Part shown: piece after piece, positions 24,741-32,307 of the stretch | Layout: every line of letters starts with the position of its first letter | How positions within the stretch are numbered: the stretch's first letter is position 1 | DNA from: Candidatus Sulfopaludibacter sp. SbA3 | GTDB taxonomy: Bacteria > Acidobacteriota > Terriglobia > Bryobacterales > Bryobacteraceae | Direction: 5' to 3' | Length of the DNA stretch: 58,528 bases | NCBI GenBank assembly: GCA_945861625.1 | Contig: CAMAVI010000015.1 | Coordinates: 1-58,528 of the forward strand | Notes under the pieces: generated by a model | Database searches by the model: none | What the model was told of the DNA's origin: nothing | Seen by the model: the letters and a program-made list of their open reading frames with translations, nothing else | Program-made: the position numbers and the translations under genes

Positions 24741-25364
24741 TCAGGCGGGAATGGCTGTGGCGCGAGCGGGACTCCGCGCCACGCCGAGGTGGCCGAGGAG
24801 AACTTTCCGGCTCAGTTGGGCGAAACGGGCTTTGGAGCGCCACTTCAAGAGCCGGAATTGCGTATCCGTCAGGCCCATCTCCGCGCAGATCTGCGCCTGA
24901 TCCTGTTCCTGAAGATAGAAACGCGTCAGGATATCCCGCTCCCGGCCGGACAACCGGACCAGCGTCTTGCCAACCACTTCGTTGTGCTGCCTGGCGATGA
25001 GTTCGCCTTCGGGAGTACGTAGCGCGCTCGGCAGATGGAAGACGGATTCGAAGCCGGCTTCGTCCCGGCGCCCGCGCGCCGCCGTATCGATGTAAACCGC
25101 CACTTTGCGCCGAGCTACGGTACGGGCAAATGCGATCAGCCTCTGGGGGTCCCGCAACTGGTCCTTCTGGATGGCTCGCACCACTTCCAGGTATACGTCG
25201 TGAAGTTTATCCTGCATATCCTGCGGGGCCAACTGGCGCGCCAAGTACGAACGGAGACCCCGGGAAAGGAAGTCATACAGAGCCGCCATGCCAGCGGAAT
25301 CGCCTGCCTGGACCAGCCGAACCGCCTCCGAAAACAGGGCCTCTTCGTTTTCGGGAACACTCAT
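24741..25364 (-). CDS. Sigma-70 family (ECF-like) RNA polymerase sigma factor
   Basis: A 207-residue sigma factor. Region 2 spans about 25-80, with a DKLHDVYLEVVRAIQ segment in the core-binding and -10 recognition area. Region 4 spans about 133-190, with SGRERDILTRFYLQEQDQAQIC and then MGLTDTQFRLLKWRSKARF as the -35 recognising helix-turn-helix. No anti-sigma gene is adjacent, so regulation may be transcriptional. A near-consensus promoter ends 7 bases before ATG 25364, so its transcript may be leaderless. The gene follows a PP2C phosphatase and a TPR protein on the same strand, with a 69-base gap. Confidence 0.85.
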   Translation of the reverse strand: MSVPENEEALFSEAVRLVQAGDSAGMAALYDFLSRGLRSYLARQLAPQDMQDKLHDVYLEVVRAIQKDQLRDPQRLIAFARTVARRKVAVYIDTAARGRRDEAGFESVFHLPSALRTPEGELIARQHNEVVGKTLVRLSGRERDILTRFYLQEQDQAQICAEMGLTDTQFRLLKWRSKARFAQLSRKVLLGHLGVARSPARATAIPA

Positions 25365-25371
25365 TAATGTT

Positions 25372-25400
25372 TTATTACATACTTAATACTCTTATGTCAA
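25372..25400 (-). promoter_or_regulatory. Near-consensus sigma-70 promoter for the sigma-factor gene
   Basis: On the minus strand TTGACA (25395-25400) is followed by exactly 17 bases and TAATAA (25372-25377). The surrounding sequence is strikingly AT-rich. The -10 box ends 7 bases before the ATG at 25364, so transcription would begin at or next to the start codon. No ribosome binding site is visible between them. Confidence 0.7.
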
Positions 25401-25433
25401 TGGACTTATGATGGATTTGCCAAAAAAACAAGA

Positions 25434-26150
25434 TTAATTATGTATTTTTAGCAGCACGGCCGTGATGTTATCCGGGCCGCCGTGGGCGCGGGCCTGCTCG
25501 ATCAGCTTCCGGCAAATGGCTTCCGGGGTGCCGCCGGCGGCGAGAATCGCGCGGATCTCTTCATCCGGCGTCACGCCGTGCAGTCCATCGCTGCAGAGCA
25601 GAACCATCGCGCCGGGACTCGTCGGCACGTGGTAGTGGTGCACGCGCAGTTGTCCACTGATGCCGATGGCCATGGTCAGCACATGGCGCATGGGATGAAT
25701 GCGCAAGGTGTCGTCGTCGAGGCCCAGGCGGCGGCCCACTTCGTTGACCCAGGTCTGATCTTCGGTGATTGCATTGAGCTTGCTGCCGTTAAAAAAATAG
25801 GCCCGGCTGTCACCGACGCTGGCAATAAAGAGATCCTTGCCAGATTCCAAAGCGGCGACCAGCGTGGTGCCCATTCCCTCGCGGCTGGGATCGGCCGCGG
25901 CGTCCTTGGCGACGCGCTGATTGGCTTCGGCGAAAGCGTCCAGGAGATCATCGGGTGAAGCAGGCTGGGGCGCCTTTTGAATGACGTCGCGAACCGTTTC
26001 CACGGCCAGGCGGGAGGCGTGTTCGCCCGCTTGGGCACCACCCATGCCGTCGGCGACTACATACAAGCCCGCGGATGGCAGCAGGAGGAAGTAGTCCTCG
26101 TTGTTACCACGGATGCAGCCCGGGTCGGAAACTCCGAAGGACTCAATCAT
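25434..26150 (-). CDS. PP2C-type Ser/Thr protein phosphatase (Stp-like)
   Basis: A 238-residue PP2C phosphatase that dephosphorylates Ser/Thr-phosphoproteins, usually opposing Pkn-type kinases. Metal-binding motifs are present: GNNEDYF (about 16-22), VVADGMGG (about 32-39) with the catalytic Asp, SVGDSRAY (about 117-124) and CSDGLHG (about 186-192), followed by GGPDNITAVL near the end. It is a minimal single-domain enzyme. It lies 20 bases after the TPR gene on the same strand, so the two may be cotranscribed. No kinase gene is in the window. Confidence 0.88.
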   Translation of the reverse strand: MIESFGVSDPGCIRGNNEDYFLLLPSAGLYVVADGMGGAQAGEHASRLAVETVRDVIQKAPQPASPDDLLDAFAEANQRVAKDAAADPSREGMGTTLVAALESGKDLFIASVGDSRAYFFNGSKLNAITEDQTWVNEVGRRLGLDDDTLRIHPMRHVLTMAIGISGQLRVHHYHVPTSPGAMVLLCSDGLHGVTPDEEIRAILAAGGTPEAICRKLIEQARAHGGPDNITAVLLKIHN

Positions 26151-26169
26151 TTGGCTTCCCGAATTATAC

Positions 26170-27375
26170 CTAGGGCTTGGCCGGATTCACCAGCGCCTTC
26201 AACTGCTGGTACGCGCGCTCCTCGAAGTTGGTCTTCAGGCGCTCCAGCGTTTCCAGGCGCGGATCGCCCGGGCGTGTGTTCTGTTTTTTTAGGCACATGC
26301 CCAGCATCAGCGTGGCCATCTCATCATCGGACTGCCGGTCGAGCACGGCGCGAAAGCGGTCGACGGCGGCGGTGAAATCGCCTTTTTTCCATAGCGCGTA
26401 GCCGAGGTTGAAGTGGTAGACGGGGTCGTTCGGGTCGCCTTCCAGCGCCTTGCGGAAGGAGTCGATCGCCTGGGGCAGGCCGCGCCGGCTCTGCGCCGCG
26501 CCGACGTTGTTGAAGACCGGGCTGAGGGGCACGGCGTCGGCGACCGTCTGAAACGCGGTCTGCGATCCGGCGAAGTCTCCGAAGCGGAACAGCGCGAGCC
26601 CGAGCAGGAAGCTGGCTTCGCGGTAGTGGACGTCTTCCGGCGCCACCTTTTGTAACCAGTCGGCGGCCTGCCGGTATTCCTTGCGGTCATAGTGCATCTT
26701 GCCCAGTTCGAAGTTGGGATGGCCGAAGCGGGCGTCGAGCCGCGCGGCCTGTAGGAAAAAGCGTTCCTGTTGGTCCGGCATGCGGGTGAGGATTCCGCGG
26801 ACGTAGTTCTCTTCGGCGTCCAGTCGAACGGGCGGCCGCAAAGCGCGAAACTCGGATTCCGGAGGCGCGAGTTTGGGCGCCAGCAGTTCCAGCGCGCGCC
26901 ACGCGAGATGCGCTTGTAGCGTGAGCAGGTCTTCCAGGTTGCCGGTTTCCTGGAACTCGGCGCTCTGTTTCATGCGGCGGCGGTCCAGGATGCGCGCGGA
27001 AATTTTTAGCGAACCTTCCTTTACACCGCTGGGCGCGGCGGGGTCGGGGGCAAACTCGAATCCACCGTAGACCACCTGCTCGGCGTCGAGAGTCTCGCCA
27101 ATCTTTAGCATCGAGGCCTGGGTCAGCGGCCCCAGCGTGCGCAAGTTCAGTTGGCGGTACGCTTCGACCGTTTCGGCGCGGGAAAACGTAATGACGCCTT
27201 TGCCCGCGACCGCATCGCGCACGGTTTCGGCGATGCTTTCACCGATCCAATCGAGCGATGCCTGCACCGGATCGGTCACGGCGGTCCGGTTGACGAAGGG
27301 GAGAACCGCGGCGTTGTCGGCATGAACGAGTGTTCCGGCGGCGAGCGTGACGAGAATGAGCGGGAACATCCGCAT
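26170..27375 (-). CDS. Secreted TPR-repeat protein with FlgO/TolB-N-like N-terminus
   Basis: A 401-residue protein with a signal peptide (MFPLILVTLAAGTLVHA, cleavage near 19). The N-terminal 110 residues read AVLPFVNRT...GESIAETVRDA...GETLDAEQVVYGGFEF, the pattern of FlgO/CsgG-like domains. Several TPR repeats follow from about 190 to 370, with paired helices such as PNFELGKMHYDRKEYRQAADWL. It probably acts in the periplasm as a protein-interaction platform; the partner is unknown. It is 20 bases upstream of the PP2C gene. The ATG at 27375 gives a typical signal peptide. Confidence 0.78.
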   Translation of the reverse strand: MRMFPLILVTLAAGTLVHADNAAVLPFVNRTAVTDPVQASLDWIGESIAETVRDAVAGKGVITFSRAETVEAYRQLNLRTLGPLTQASMLKIGETLDAEQVVYGGFEFAPDPAAPSGVKEGSLKISARILDRRRMKQSAEFQETGNLEDLLTLQAHLAWRALELLAPKLAPPESEFRALRPPVRLDAEENYVRGILTRMPDQQERFFLQAARLDARFGHPNFELGKMHYDRKEYRQAADWLQKVAPEDVHYREASFLLGLALFRFGDFAGSQTAFQTVADAVPLSPVFNNVGAAQSRRGLPQAIDSFRKALEGDPNDPVYHFNLGYALWKKGDFTAAVDRFRAVLDRQSDDEMATLMLGMCLKKQNTRPGDPRLETLERLKTNFEERAYQQLKALVNPAKP

Positions 27376-27450
27376 TCGACTTGAGTTTAGCAGCCACTAG
27401 CGGGGTGCCGAGGCTCCTTATCAACCTCGATGATTGGACTTCGGGAGGCT

Positions 27451-28455
27451 TTAAGGTTTCCCGATATAGCCGTGGAAGTCGATGGTCCCCGCCACGACAC
27501 CCGCGCTATTGATATACATCTCAAACGACGGAGAGCTGCCGGGTAAGTCAAACCTAGTCACACTGCCGTCCTTAGCCCGTAGATAGCCGTGGGCCGATGT
27601 GTCGTAGGAATACCCGACGACGTCACCTTTTTCGTTAATCCCTCCCACACGCTCCTCAAGTGAGCCAGGAATGCTAATCGTAACTAAAGTGCCGTCGTTG
27701 TAACGAACGAAGGTATGGGTAGTGGCGCCGTCGTAATAATTTCCTGTTAAATCGCCTTTATTGTTAACGTCTAATGCCGCTGTGAAGAGGGCACCCGGTA
27801 CGCTGAACGCACTAATCGCGCCGGCCGCGTCGCGTATGTAACCTTGCGATGGACCGTCGGAGACATATTGGGTATAACCCACCACAACGCCTTTGTTATT
27901 GATGCTAGTGACACGAGTATGTAGGGCGCCCGAAACCTGGAACGTAGTGATGGCGCCATTAGGTTCTCGCACGAATCCACCGGATGTATAACCAACGAAT
28001 GTAGGAGCAACAAAATAGTATCCGGCCACTTGGCCCTGATCATTGATGCTGGTGGTGCATGTGGAACTGGCATCCGGGACATCGAAGCTGGTGATCGCAC
28101 CATTGGTATCCCTTATGAAACCATGACCGCACAACTGGCCTTCCGACACGCCCGCGATCACGCCAAAGTTATTGATACTTCGCGGAACCGTAGTTAAATG
28201 GCCAGTGACGTCGAATGTAGTGATCGTACCGGCACCGTCCCTAACAAAGCCATGTAGTTGGCCTGCGGAATCGTAATATCTTCCCGCAACGGCCCCCACA
28301 TTGTTGATCGCCGATGGGATTGTATACAAAGCACCCGCGACGTCGAACATAACGAATTTTGGTGGCGGCGCAGCGTGTGCGGCCTGCAACCCGATAATCA
28401 AGGCCCCTGCCGAGAACAAGAGCCTGGCGTGAAGGAGAGTCGAGATCTTGAGCAT
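27451..28455 (-). CDS. Secreted HAF-repeat-like beta-propeller protein
   Basis: A 334-residue exported protein with signal peptide (LLFSAGALIIGLQAAHA, cleavage near 29). About six imperfect repeats of 45-50 residues follow, each with INN/INDxGxVAGxYxD, then HGFVRDxxGxITxFDVxG. This is the pattern of the HAF repeat family of secreted proteins. The codon use is less GC-biased than in its neighbours, so it may be newer to the genome. No PEP-CTERM, VPEID or anchor segment is seen at the C-terminus (DFHGYIGKP). Function unknown. Confidence 0.8.
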   Translation of the reverse strand: MLKISTLLHARLLFSAGALIIGLQAAHAAPPPKFVMFDVAGALYTIPSAINNVGAVAGRYYDSAGQLHGFVRDGAGTITTFDVTGHLTTVPRSINNFGVIAGVSEGQLCGHGFIRDTNGAITSFDVPDASSTCTTSINDQGQVAGYYFVAPTFVGYTSGGFVREPNGAITTFQVSGALHTRVTSINNKGVVVGYTQYVSDGPSQGYIRDAAGAISAFSVPGALFTAALDVNNKGDLTGNYYDGATTHTFVRYNDGTLVTISIPGSLEERVGGINEKGDVVGYSYDTSAHGYLRAKDGSVTRFDLPGSSPSFEMYINSAGVVAGTIDFHGYIGKP

Positions 28456-28484
28456 AGTTTATGTAGTATGCCCCTGTACCCTTG

Positions 28485-28495
28485 CCCCCCCCCCC
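28485..28495. repeat. Run of eleven cytosines
   Basis: A C11 homopolymer lies 30 bases upstream of the HAF-repeat start. Such a tract is prone to slippage and can also be a sequencing-error site. It is outside any coding frame. Confidence 0.9.
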
Positions 28496-28500
28496 GTCGG

Positions 28501-28525
28501 AAAGGCAAGAACAATTCTTCCCTTT
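28501..28525. other. 25-base imperfect hairpin between HAF and vapBC genes
   Basis: AAAGG-C-AAGAA pairs with TTCTT-C-CCTTT across a CAA loop, with one C-C mismatch, and two more T follow. It resembles a weak terminator on the plus strand, but no plus-strand gene ends upstream. Confidence 0.4.
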
Positions 28526-28551
28526 TTGCCAGTATTCACGCTATGAAGTCT

Positions 28552-28575
28552 CAGTACTGCTTGCAAGCAATACTG
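28552..28575. promoter_or_regulatory. 24-base near-perfect palindrome (operator candidate)
   Basis: CAGTACTGCTTG is followed directly by CAAGCAATACTG; eleven of twelve positions pair. It lies about 100 bases upstream of the HAF gene and 135 bases upstream of vapB, on opposite strands. It is a plausible dimeric regulator site, with no known match. Confidence 0.45.
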
Positions 28576-28687
28576 GGAGTAACGGGGCAAAACGCGATGC
28601 TCTCTCCGATCCCAGTCCAGGGAGGCTTGCGCGGTTGGCAAACGACAGTTCCCAATAATCTGTCGCCGCTCCCCTTGCGCTAGTATA

Positions 28688-28708
28688 TATGAATCGTACA
28701 TACTCATA
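28688..28708 (+). promoter_or_regulatory. Possible VapB operator over the vapBC promoter
   Basis: TATGA and TCATA are separated by 11 bases, just upstream of the vapB ATG at 28712. They overlap the AT-rich TATATAT that may be the -10 element. VapB proteins usually repress their own operon at such short dyads. No Shine-Dalgarno sequence is visible before vapB. Confidence 0.45.
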
Positions 28709-28711
28709 CAT

Positions 28712-28912
28712 ATGAAGACGACGATGAACCTGGATGACGAGTTGCTTGAAGAAGCCCGACGGCTCACCGGGATTCGCGAAAAGACCGCTTTGGTGCATCG
28801 CGGGCTTGAGGAACTCATCGCGCGCGAGAGCGCCAGGGCGTTGGTCGCGCTGGGAGGGTCCATGCCCAAACTACGCCCGATCCCTCGCCGGCGCGAAAAG
28901 CTATCCGCGTGA
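28712..28912 (+). CDS. vapB: VapB-type antitoxin (ribbon-helix-helix)
   Basis: A 66-residue antitoxin. The N-terminal MKTTMNLDDELLEEARRLTG followed by TALVHRGLEELI is the VapB pattern: a short DNA-binding beta-strand and two helices. The C-terminal tail (LRPIPRRREKL) would wrap the toxin. The gene overlaps vapC by four bases (GTGA), typical of toxin-antitoxin pairs. The complex should bind its own promoter region, where a short dyad is visible. Family assignment rests on N-terminal pattern and toxin pairing. Confidence 0.85.
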   Translation: MKTTMNLDDELLEEARRLTGIREKTALVHRGLEELIARESARALVALGGSMPKLRPIPRRREKLSA

Positions 28913-29244
28913 TTCTGGCCGACACATCTGTTTGGGTGGAGCACTTCCGGCATGGCAGCCCACGACTCCGTGAGTTATTGGAAGCAGGGGAAGTCGTCAT
29001 GCACCCGATGATACTCGGCGAACTCGCCTGCGGTAATCTGGCGCACCGCGCGGAGACGCTGCACCGGTTAGCGCATCTTCCCGCCGTTGCACAACTCCCC
29101 GATTCTGTCGTGCTGGAAGCCATTGAGGTCCGCCGGCTGTGGGCCAAAGGAATCGGCTGGATCGACGCTCACCTGCTTGCCGCATCTCTCGTGTCCGGCA
29201 CACACCTCTGGACTTTGGATCAACGCCTCGCCAAGTTGAAGTGA
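28909..29244 (+). CDS. vapC: VapC-type PIN-domain ribonuclease toxin
   Basis: A 111-residue PIN-domain toxin. All four acidic metal ligands expected for VapC are present: Asp5 (ILADTSVW), Glu38 (GELACG), Asp86 (GWIDAHLLAA) and Asp104 (WTLDQRL). VapC toxins cut tRNA or rRNA when antitoxin is degraded. The start is GTG 28909 overlapping vapB. The last 25 bases overlap the 3' end of convergent miaA, so the stop codons share DNA. There is no sign of damage. Confidence 0.88.
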   Translation: MILADTSVWVEHFRHGSPRLRELLEAGEVVMHPMILGELACGNLAHRAETLHRLAHLPAVAQLPDSVVLEAIEVRRLWAKGIGWIDAHLLAASLVSGTHLWTLDQRLAKLK

Positions 29245-30182
29245 GCCTCGACCAGCGCCTCCGCCTGCTCCTGCACCTCCGACTCATCCCCAAACCCTTT
29301 TAGCCAGTGGATCTCGGGGTCGCGGCGGAACCAGGTCCACTGGCGCTTGGCATACTGGCGAGTTTCGATCAGGGTGGATTCGATGGCCTGCTCGCGGGTG
29401 AGCGAGCCGCGCAGATGGGCCAGCGCCTGTTTGCAGCCCAGCGACTCGAAGGGTTTCTCTTCGCCCGTACAGCCGCTGCGCAGCAGTCCTTCGACTTCTT
29501 CGATGAGTCCGTGCGCGAACATCTCCCGCGTGCGCGCTTCCAATTTCTTGTGCAGCGCCGCGCGGTCCGGGTCGAGACCGAGCTTGAACACCGAGTAGCC
29601 CTGGAGCGCTTGCGCCGACTCCACCGGCGGCAGCGACTTCCGCGTGAGCAGCCGCAGTTCGAGAGCGCGCAGCGTCTTCCGCACGTCGTGAATATGAATG
29701 CGCGCGGCAGCGGTGGGATCGAGCCGGGAGAGAATCCGGTGCAGACTGCCGGGGCGCGCTTCCTCGCGAGCCATCAACCGGTCGCGTAGTTGGGGGTCGC
29801 GCGCGGGCAGGGGGGGCAGCCCTTCGAGTAACGCCCGCAGGTAGAAGCCGGTGCCTCCCACGACCACCGGCAACTGGCCCCGCGCGGCTATTTCCGCAAT
29901 CACCGTACGCGCCAAGCGCGCATATTCGCCAGCCGAGTAACTTTCCAGCGGGGTAAGCACGTCGAACAAATGGTGGGGGATTCCGCCGCGCTGAGCGGGC
30001 GGTGTTTTCGCGGTCCCAATGTCGAAGCCCCGGTACAGTTGAAGGGAATCGCAGTTCACGATCTCGCCGCCGAATTGTCTGGCCAGATGGATGGCTAGGG
30101 CGCTCTTGCCGGAACCGGTGGGGCCCACCACTACCAGGAGGGGTTGTTGGGGCTGCGTGACTTGGGGTCTCCTGACGTTCAC
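29220..30182 (-). CDS. miaA: tRNA dimethylallyltransferase
   Basis: A 320-residue enzyme that adds a dimethylallyl group to A37 of tRNAs that read UNN codons. The P-loop GPTGSGKS (about 20-27) is followed by NCDSLQLYRGFDIGTAKT (about 43-60), PVVVGGTGFYLRALLEGLPP (about 104-123) and a C-terminal region with ETRQYAKRQWTWFRRD (about 273-288). All match MiaA. It begins with GTG 30182 in the frame. The gene is not accompanied by mutL or hfq. Its 3' end overlaps vapC. Confidence 0.92.
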   Translation of the reverse strand: MNVRRPQVTQPQQPLLVVVGPTGSGKSALAIHLARQFGGEIVNCDSLQLYRGFDIGTAKTPPAQRGGIPHHLFDVLTPLESYSAGEYARLARTVIAEIAARGQLPVVVGGTGFYLRALLEGLPPLPARDPQLRDRLMAREEARPGSLHRILSRLDPTAAARIHIHDVRKTLRALELRLLTRKSLPPVESAQALQGYSVFKLGLDPDRAALHKKLEARTREMFAHGLIEEVEGLLRSGCTGEEKPFESLGCKQALAHLRGSLTREQAIESTLIETRQYAKRQWTWFRRDPEIHWLKGFGDESEVQEQAEALVEAHFNLARR

Positions 30183-30269
30183 GGGATTGTTTTATTATCG
30201 TAATGCGGGCAAGCCAGTATACTTGTTACCGCGGACCGGTTTAGGCCGGGGAAGGCGAGACGAGGCTCA

Positions 30270-32288
30270 ATGCGTAAAGCTCTGCTCATCACCATACTTG
30301 GAGTCATTGGTGTCCCATTCTCCTGGGCCCAACAGGCGGCTCCCAAAGTAGATAAAGCCTCCGCCTACTATCACTACGCGCTGGGCCACATGTACGCCGA
30401 GCAGGCCAGCATGTATGGCAACCGGGGAGATTTCGTCAACAAGGCCATCGAGAACTACAAGGAAGCCATTAAGGCGGACCCCACCACGGCCATGCTGAGC
30501 GAGGAGCTTTCGGACCTCTATATCCAGGCCGGGCGTTTGCGCGATGCCCAGAACGACGCGGAAGAGATACTCAAACAGAATCCCAACGATCTGAACGCGC
30601 ACCGCCTGCTGGCGCGGATTTTCACGCGCATGGTGGGCGACGGGCGCTCGGGTAAAGTCGACGAAAACATGCTGCGGAAGGCGATTGAGCAGTATCAGAA
30701 GATCACCTCACTGGCGCCGCGCGATTTGTCGGCTTGGCTGATGCTGGCGCGGCTGTATAAGGCTTCCGACAATTCCGTCGACGCCGAAAAGGCCTATAAG
30801 AAGGTCTTGGACGCCGAGCCCGACAACGAAGACGCGCTGACCGGACTGGCTCTGGTCTATAGCGACCTGGGCGACACGCCCAGAGCAACCGAGTTATTGA
30901 AGAAGCTGGCGGACAAGAGCCCGTCGGCCCGCAGTCTGGGCGCGCTGGCGGCCGCTTACGAGCAGATGCGCGATTTCAAGAGCGCCGCCGGAGTGCTGGC
31001 GAAGCTGCTGGCCACCAATCCTCCCAATGAGCGCGAAGTAAAGCGCACCATGGCGCAGGATCTGCTGCTGGCGCAAGATTACGCGGGTGCGCTGGCGGTT
31101 TATGAGCAATTGGTGAAGGATGATCCGGCCGATGCCCAGTCCTATTTGCGCATTTCGCAAATCCACCGGCAGGAACGCGATTTCACGAAGGCGCGCGAGG
31201 CCAGCGACAAAGCCAAGGTATTGCAGCCGAATTCGGTCGAGGTGCGCTACAACGAGGTGAATATTCTCGAAGCCGAGGATAAGCTCGACGAAGCCACGGG
31301 AGTGCTCAAGGACATTCTGTCCACCACGGCCAAGCGGAACTATAATCCGTCGGAGCGGGCCAATCGCGTGGCGTTGCTGGAAAGATTGGCCGCGCTCTAC
31401 CGCGGCCATGACCAGACCGAACTGGCGGTGGAGACATACCGGCAGCTGGCGGATTTGGATCCGGCGCTGGGCCCGCGCTCGGCCGCGGAAGTGATTGAAA
31501 CTTACCGCAACGCCAAGGAATTCGGCAAAGCCCAGCAGGAAGCGGAAGCGGCTTCGAAGAAGTACGCCGATGACCGCGTGCTGCGCGTCACCCGCAACAC
31601 ACTGCTGGCGGACATGGGCAAGACTGAGGATGCGGCCTCCGACCTGAAGAAGATGCTGGGTGGTAAAGAGGACCGTGAAGTTTACACTTCTCTCGCCAGC
31701 GTCTATGAAAAAGGCCAGCGCTGGGACGACATGGCCAAGGCGCTGGATGCAGCGGAGAAGCTTTCCGAATCCAATGAGGAAAAAGAAGGCGTGTGGTTCA
31801 TGCGCGGGGCGATGTTTGAGCGCCGCAAGCGCCTGGACCAGGCCGAAGTCGAGTTCCGTAAGGTTCTTAAATTCAGCCCGGAGAGCGCGGGGGCGATGAA
31901 CTACATCGGCTACATGCTGGCCGACGCCAATATCCGTCTGGAAGAGTCGCTGGGATTGATTAATAAGGCGTTGGAACACGATCCCGGCAATGGCGCTTAC
32001 CTCGATAGCCTCGGCTGGGTGCAATACCGCCTGGGGCGCTTGGATGACGCGGCGAAGAATCTGCAGAAGGCGCTGGAGAAGACGCCGCGCGACCCCACCG
32101 TGCACGACCACATGGCCGAAGTGCTGGTCAAGCAGTCTAAGGTCAAGGAAGCCGTGGCGCAATGGGAAGTTTCGCTCAAAGAATGGGCGACGAGTTCTCC
32201 CGCCGAAATGCGGCCCGATGAAATCGCGCAGGTGAAGAAGAAGCTGGAGGCGGCGAAAACCCGTTTGGCGCGGGAAGCGCGGCAGTAG
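30270..32288 (+). CDS. Secreted large TPR-repeat protein
   Basis: A 672-residue exported protein with a signal peptide (LLITILGVIGVPFSWAQ). Nearly the whole mature chain consists of TPR repeats, with motifs such as AIENYKEAIKADPTTAMLSE and FRKVLKFSPESAGAMNYIGY; at least ten repeats fit. Such proteins assemble periplasmic or outer-membrane complexes. It precedes two secreted phosphatase genes on the same strand, with a 19-base gap to the next, so cotranscription is likely. GAGGCTCA precedes the ATG at 30270. Confidence 0.8.
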   Translation: MRKALLITILGVIGVPFSWAQQAAPKVDKASAYYHYALGHMYAEQASMYGNRGDFVNKAIENYKEAIKADPTTAMLSEELSDLYIQAGRLRDAQNDAEEILKQNPNDLNAHRLLARIFTRMVGDGRSGKVDENMLRKAIEQYQKITSLAPRDLSAWLMLARLYKASDNSVDAEKAYKKVLDAEPDNEDALTGLALVYSDLGDTPRATELLKKLADKSPSARSLGALAAAYEQMRDFKSAAGVLAKLLATNPPNEREVKRTMAQDLLLAQDYAGALAVYEQLVKDDPADAQSYLRISQIHRQERDFTKAREASDKAKVLQPNSVEVRYNEVNILEAEDKLDEATGVLKDILSTTAKRNYNPSERANRVALLERLAALYRGHDQTELAVETYRQLADLDPALGPRSAAEVIETYRNAKEFGKAQQEAEAASKKYADDRVLRVTRNTLLADMGKTEDAASDLKKMLGGKEDREVYTSLASVYEKGQRWDDMAKALDAAEKLSESNEEKEGVWFMRGAMFERRKRLDQAEVEFRKVLKFSPESAGAMNYIGYMLADANIRLEESLGLINKALEHDPGNGAYLDSLGWVQYRLGRLDDAAKNLQKALEKTPRDPTVHDHMAEVLVKQSKVKEAVAQWEVSLKEWATSSPAEMRPDEIAQVKKKLEAAKTRLAREARQ

Positions 32289-32307
32289 GCTCCCTCTTGG
32301 AACAATA

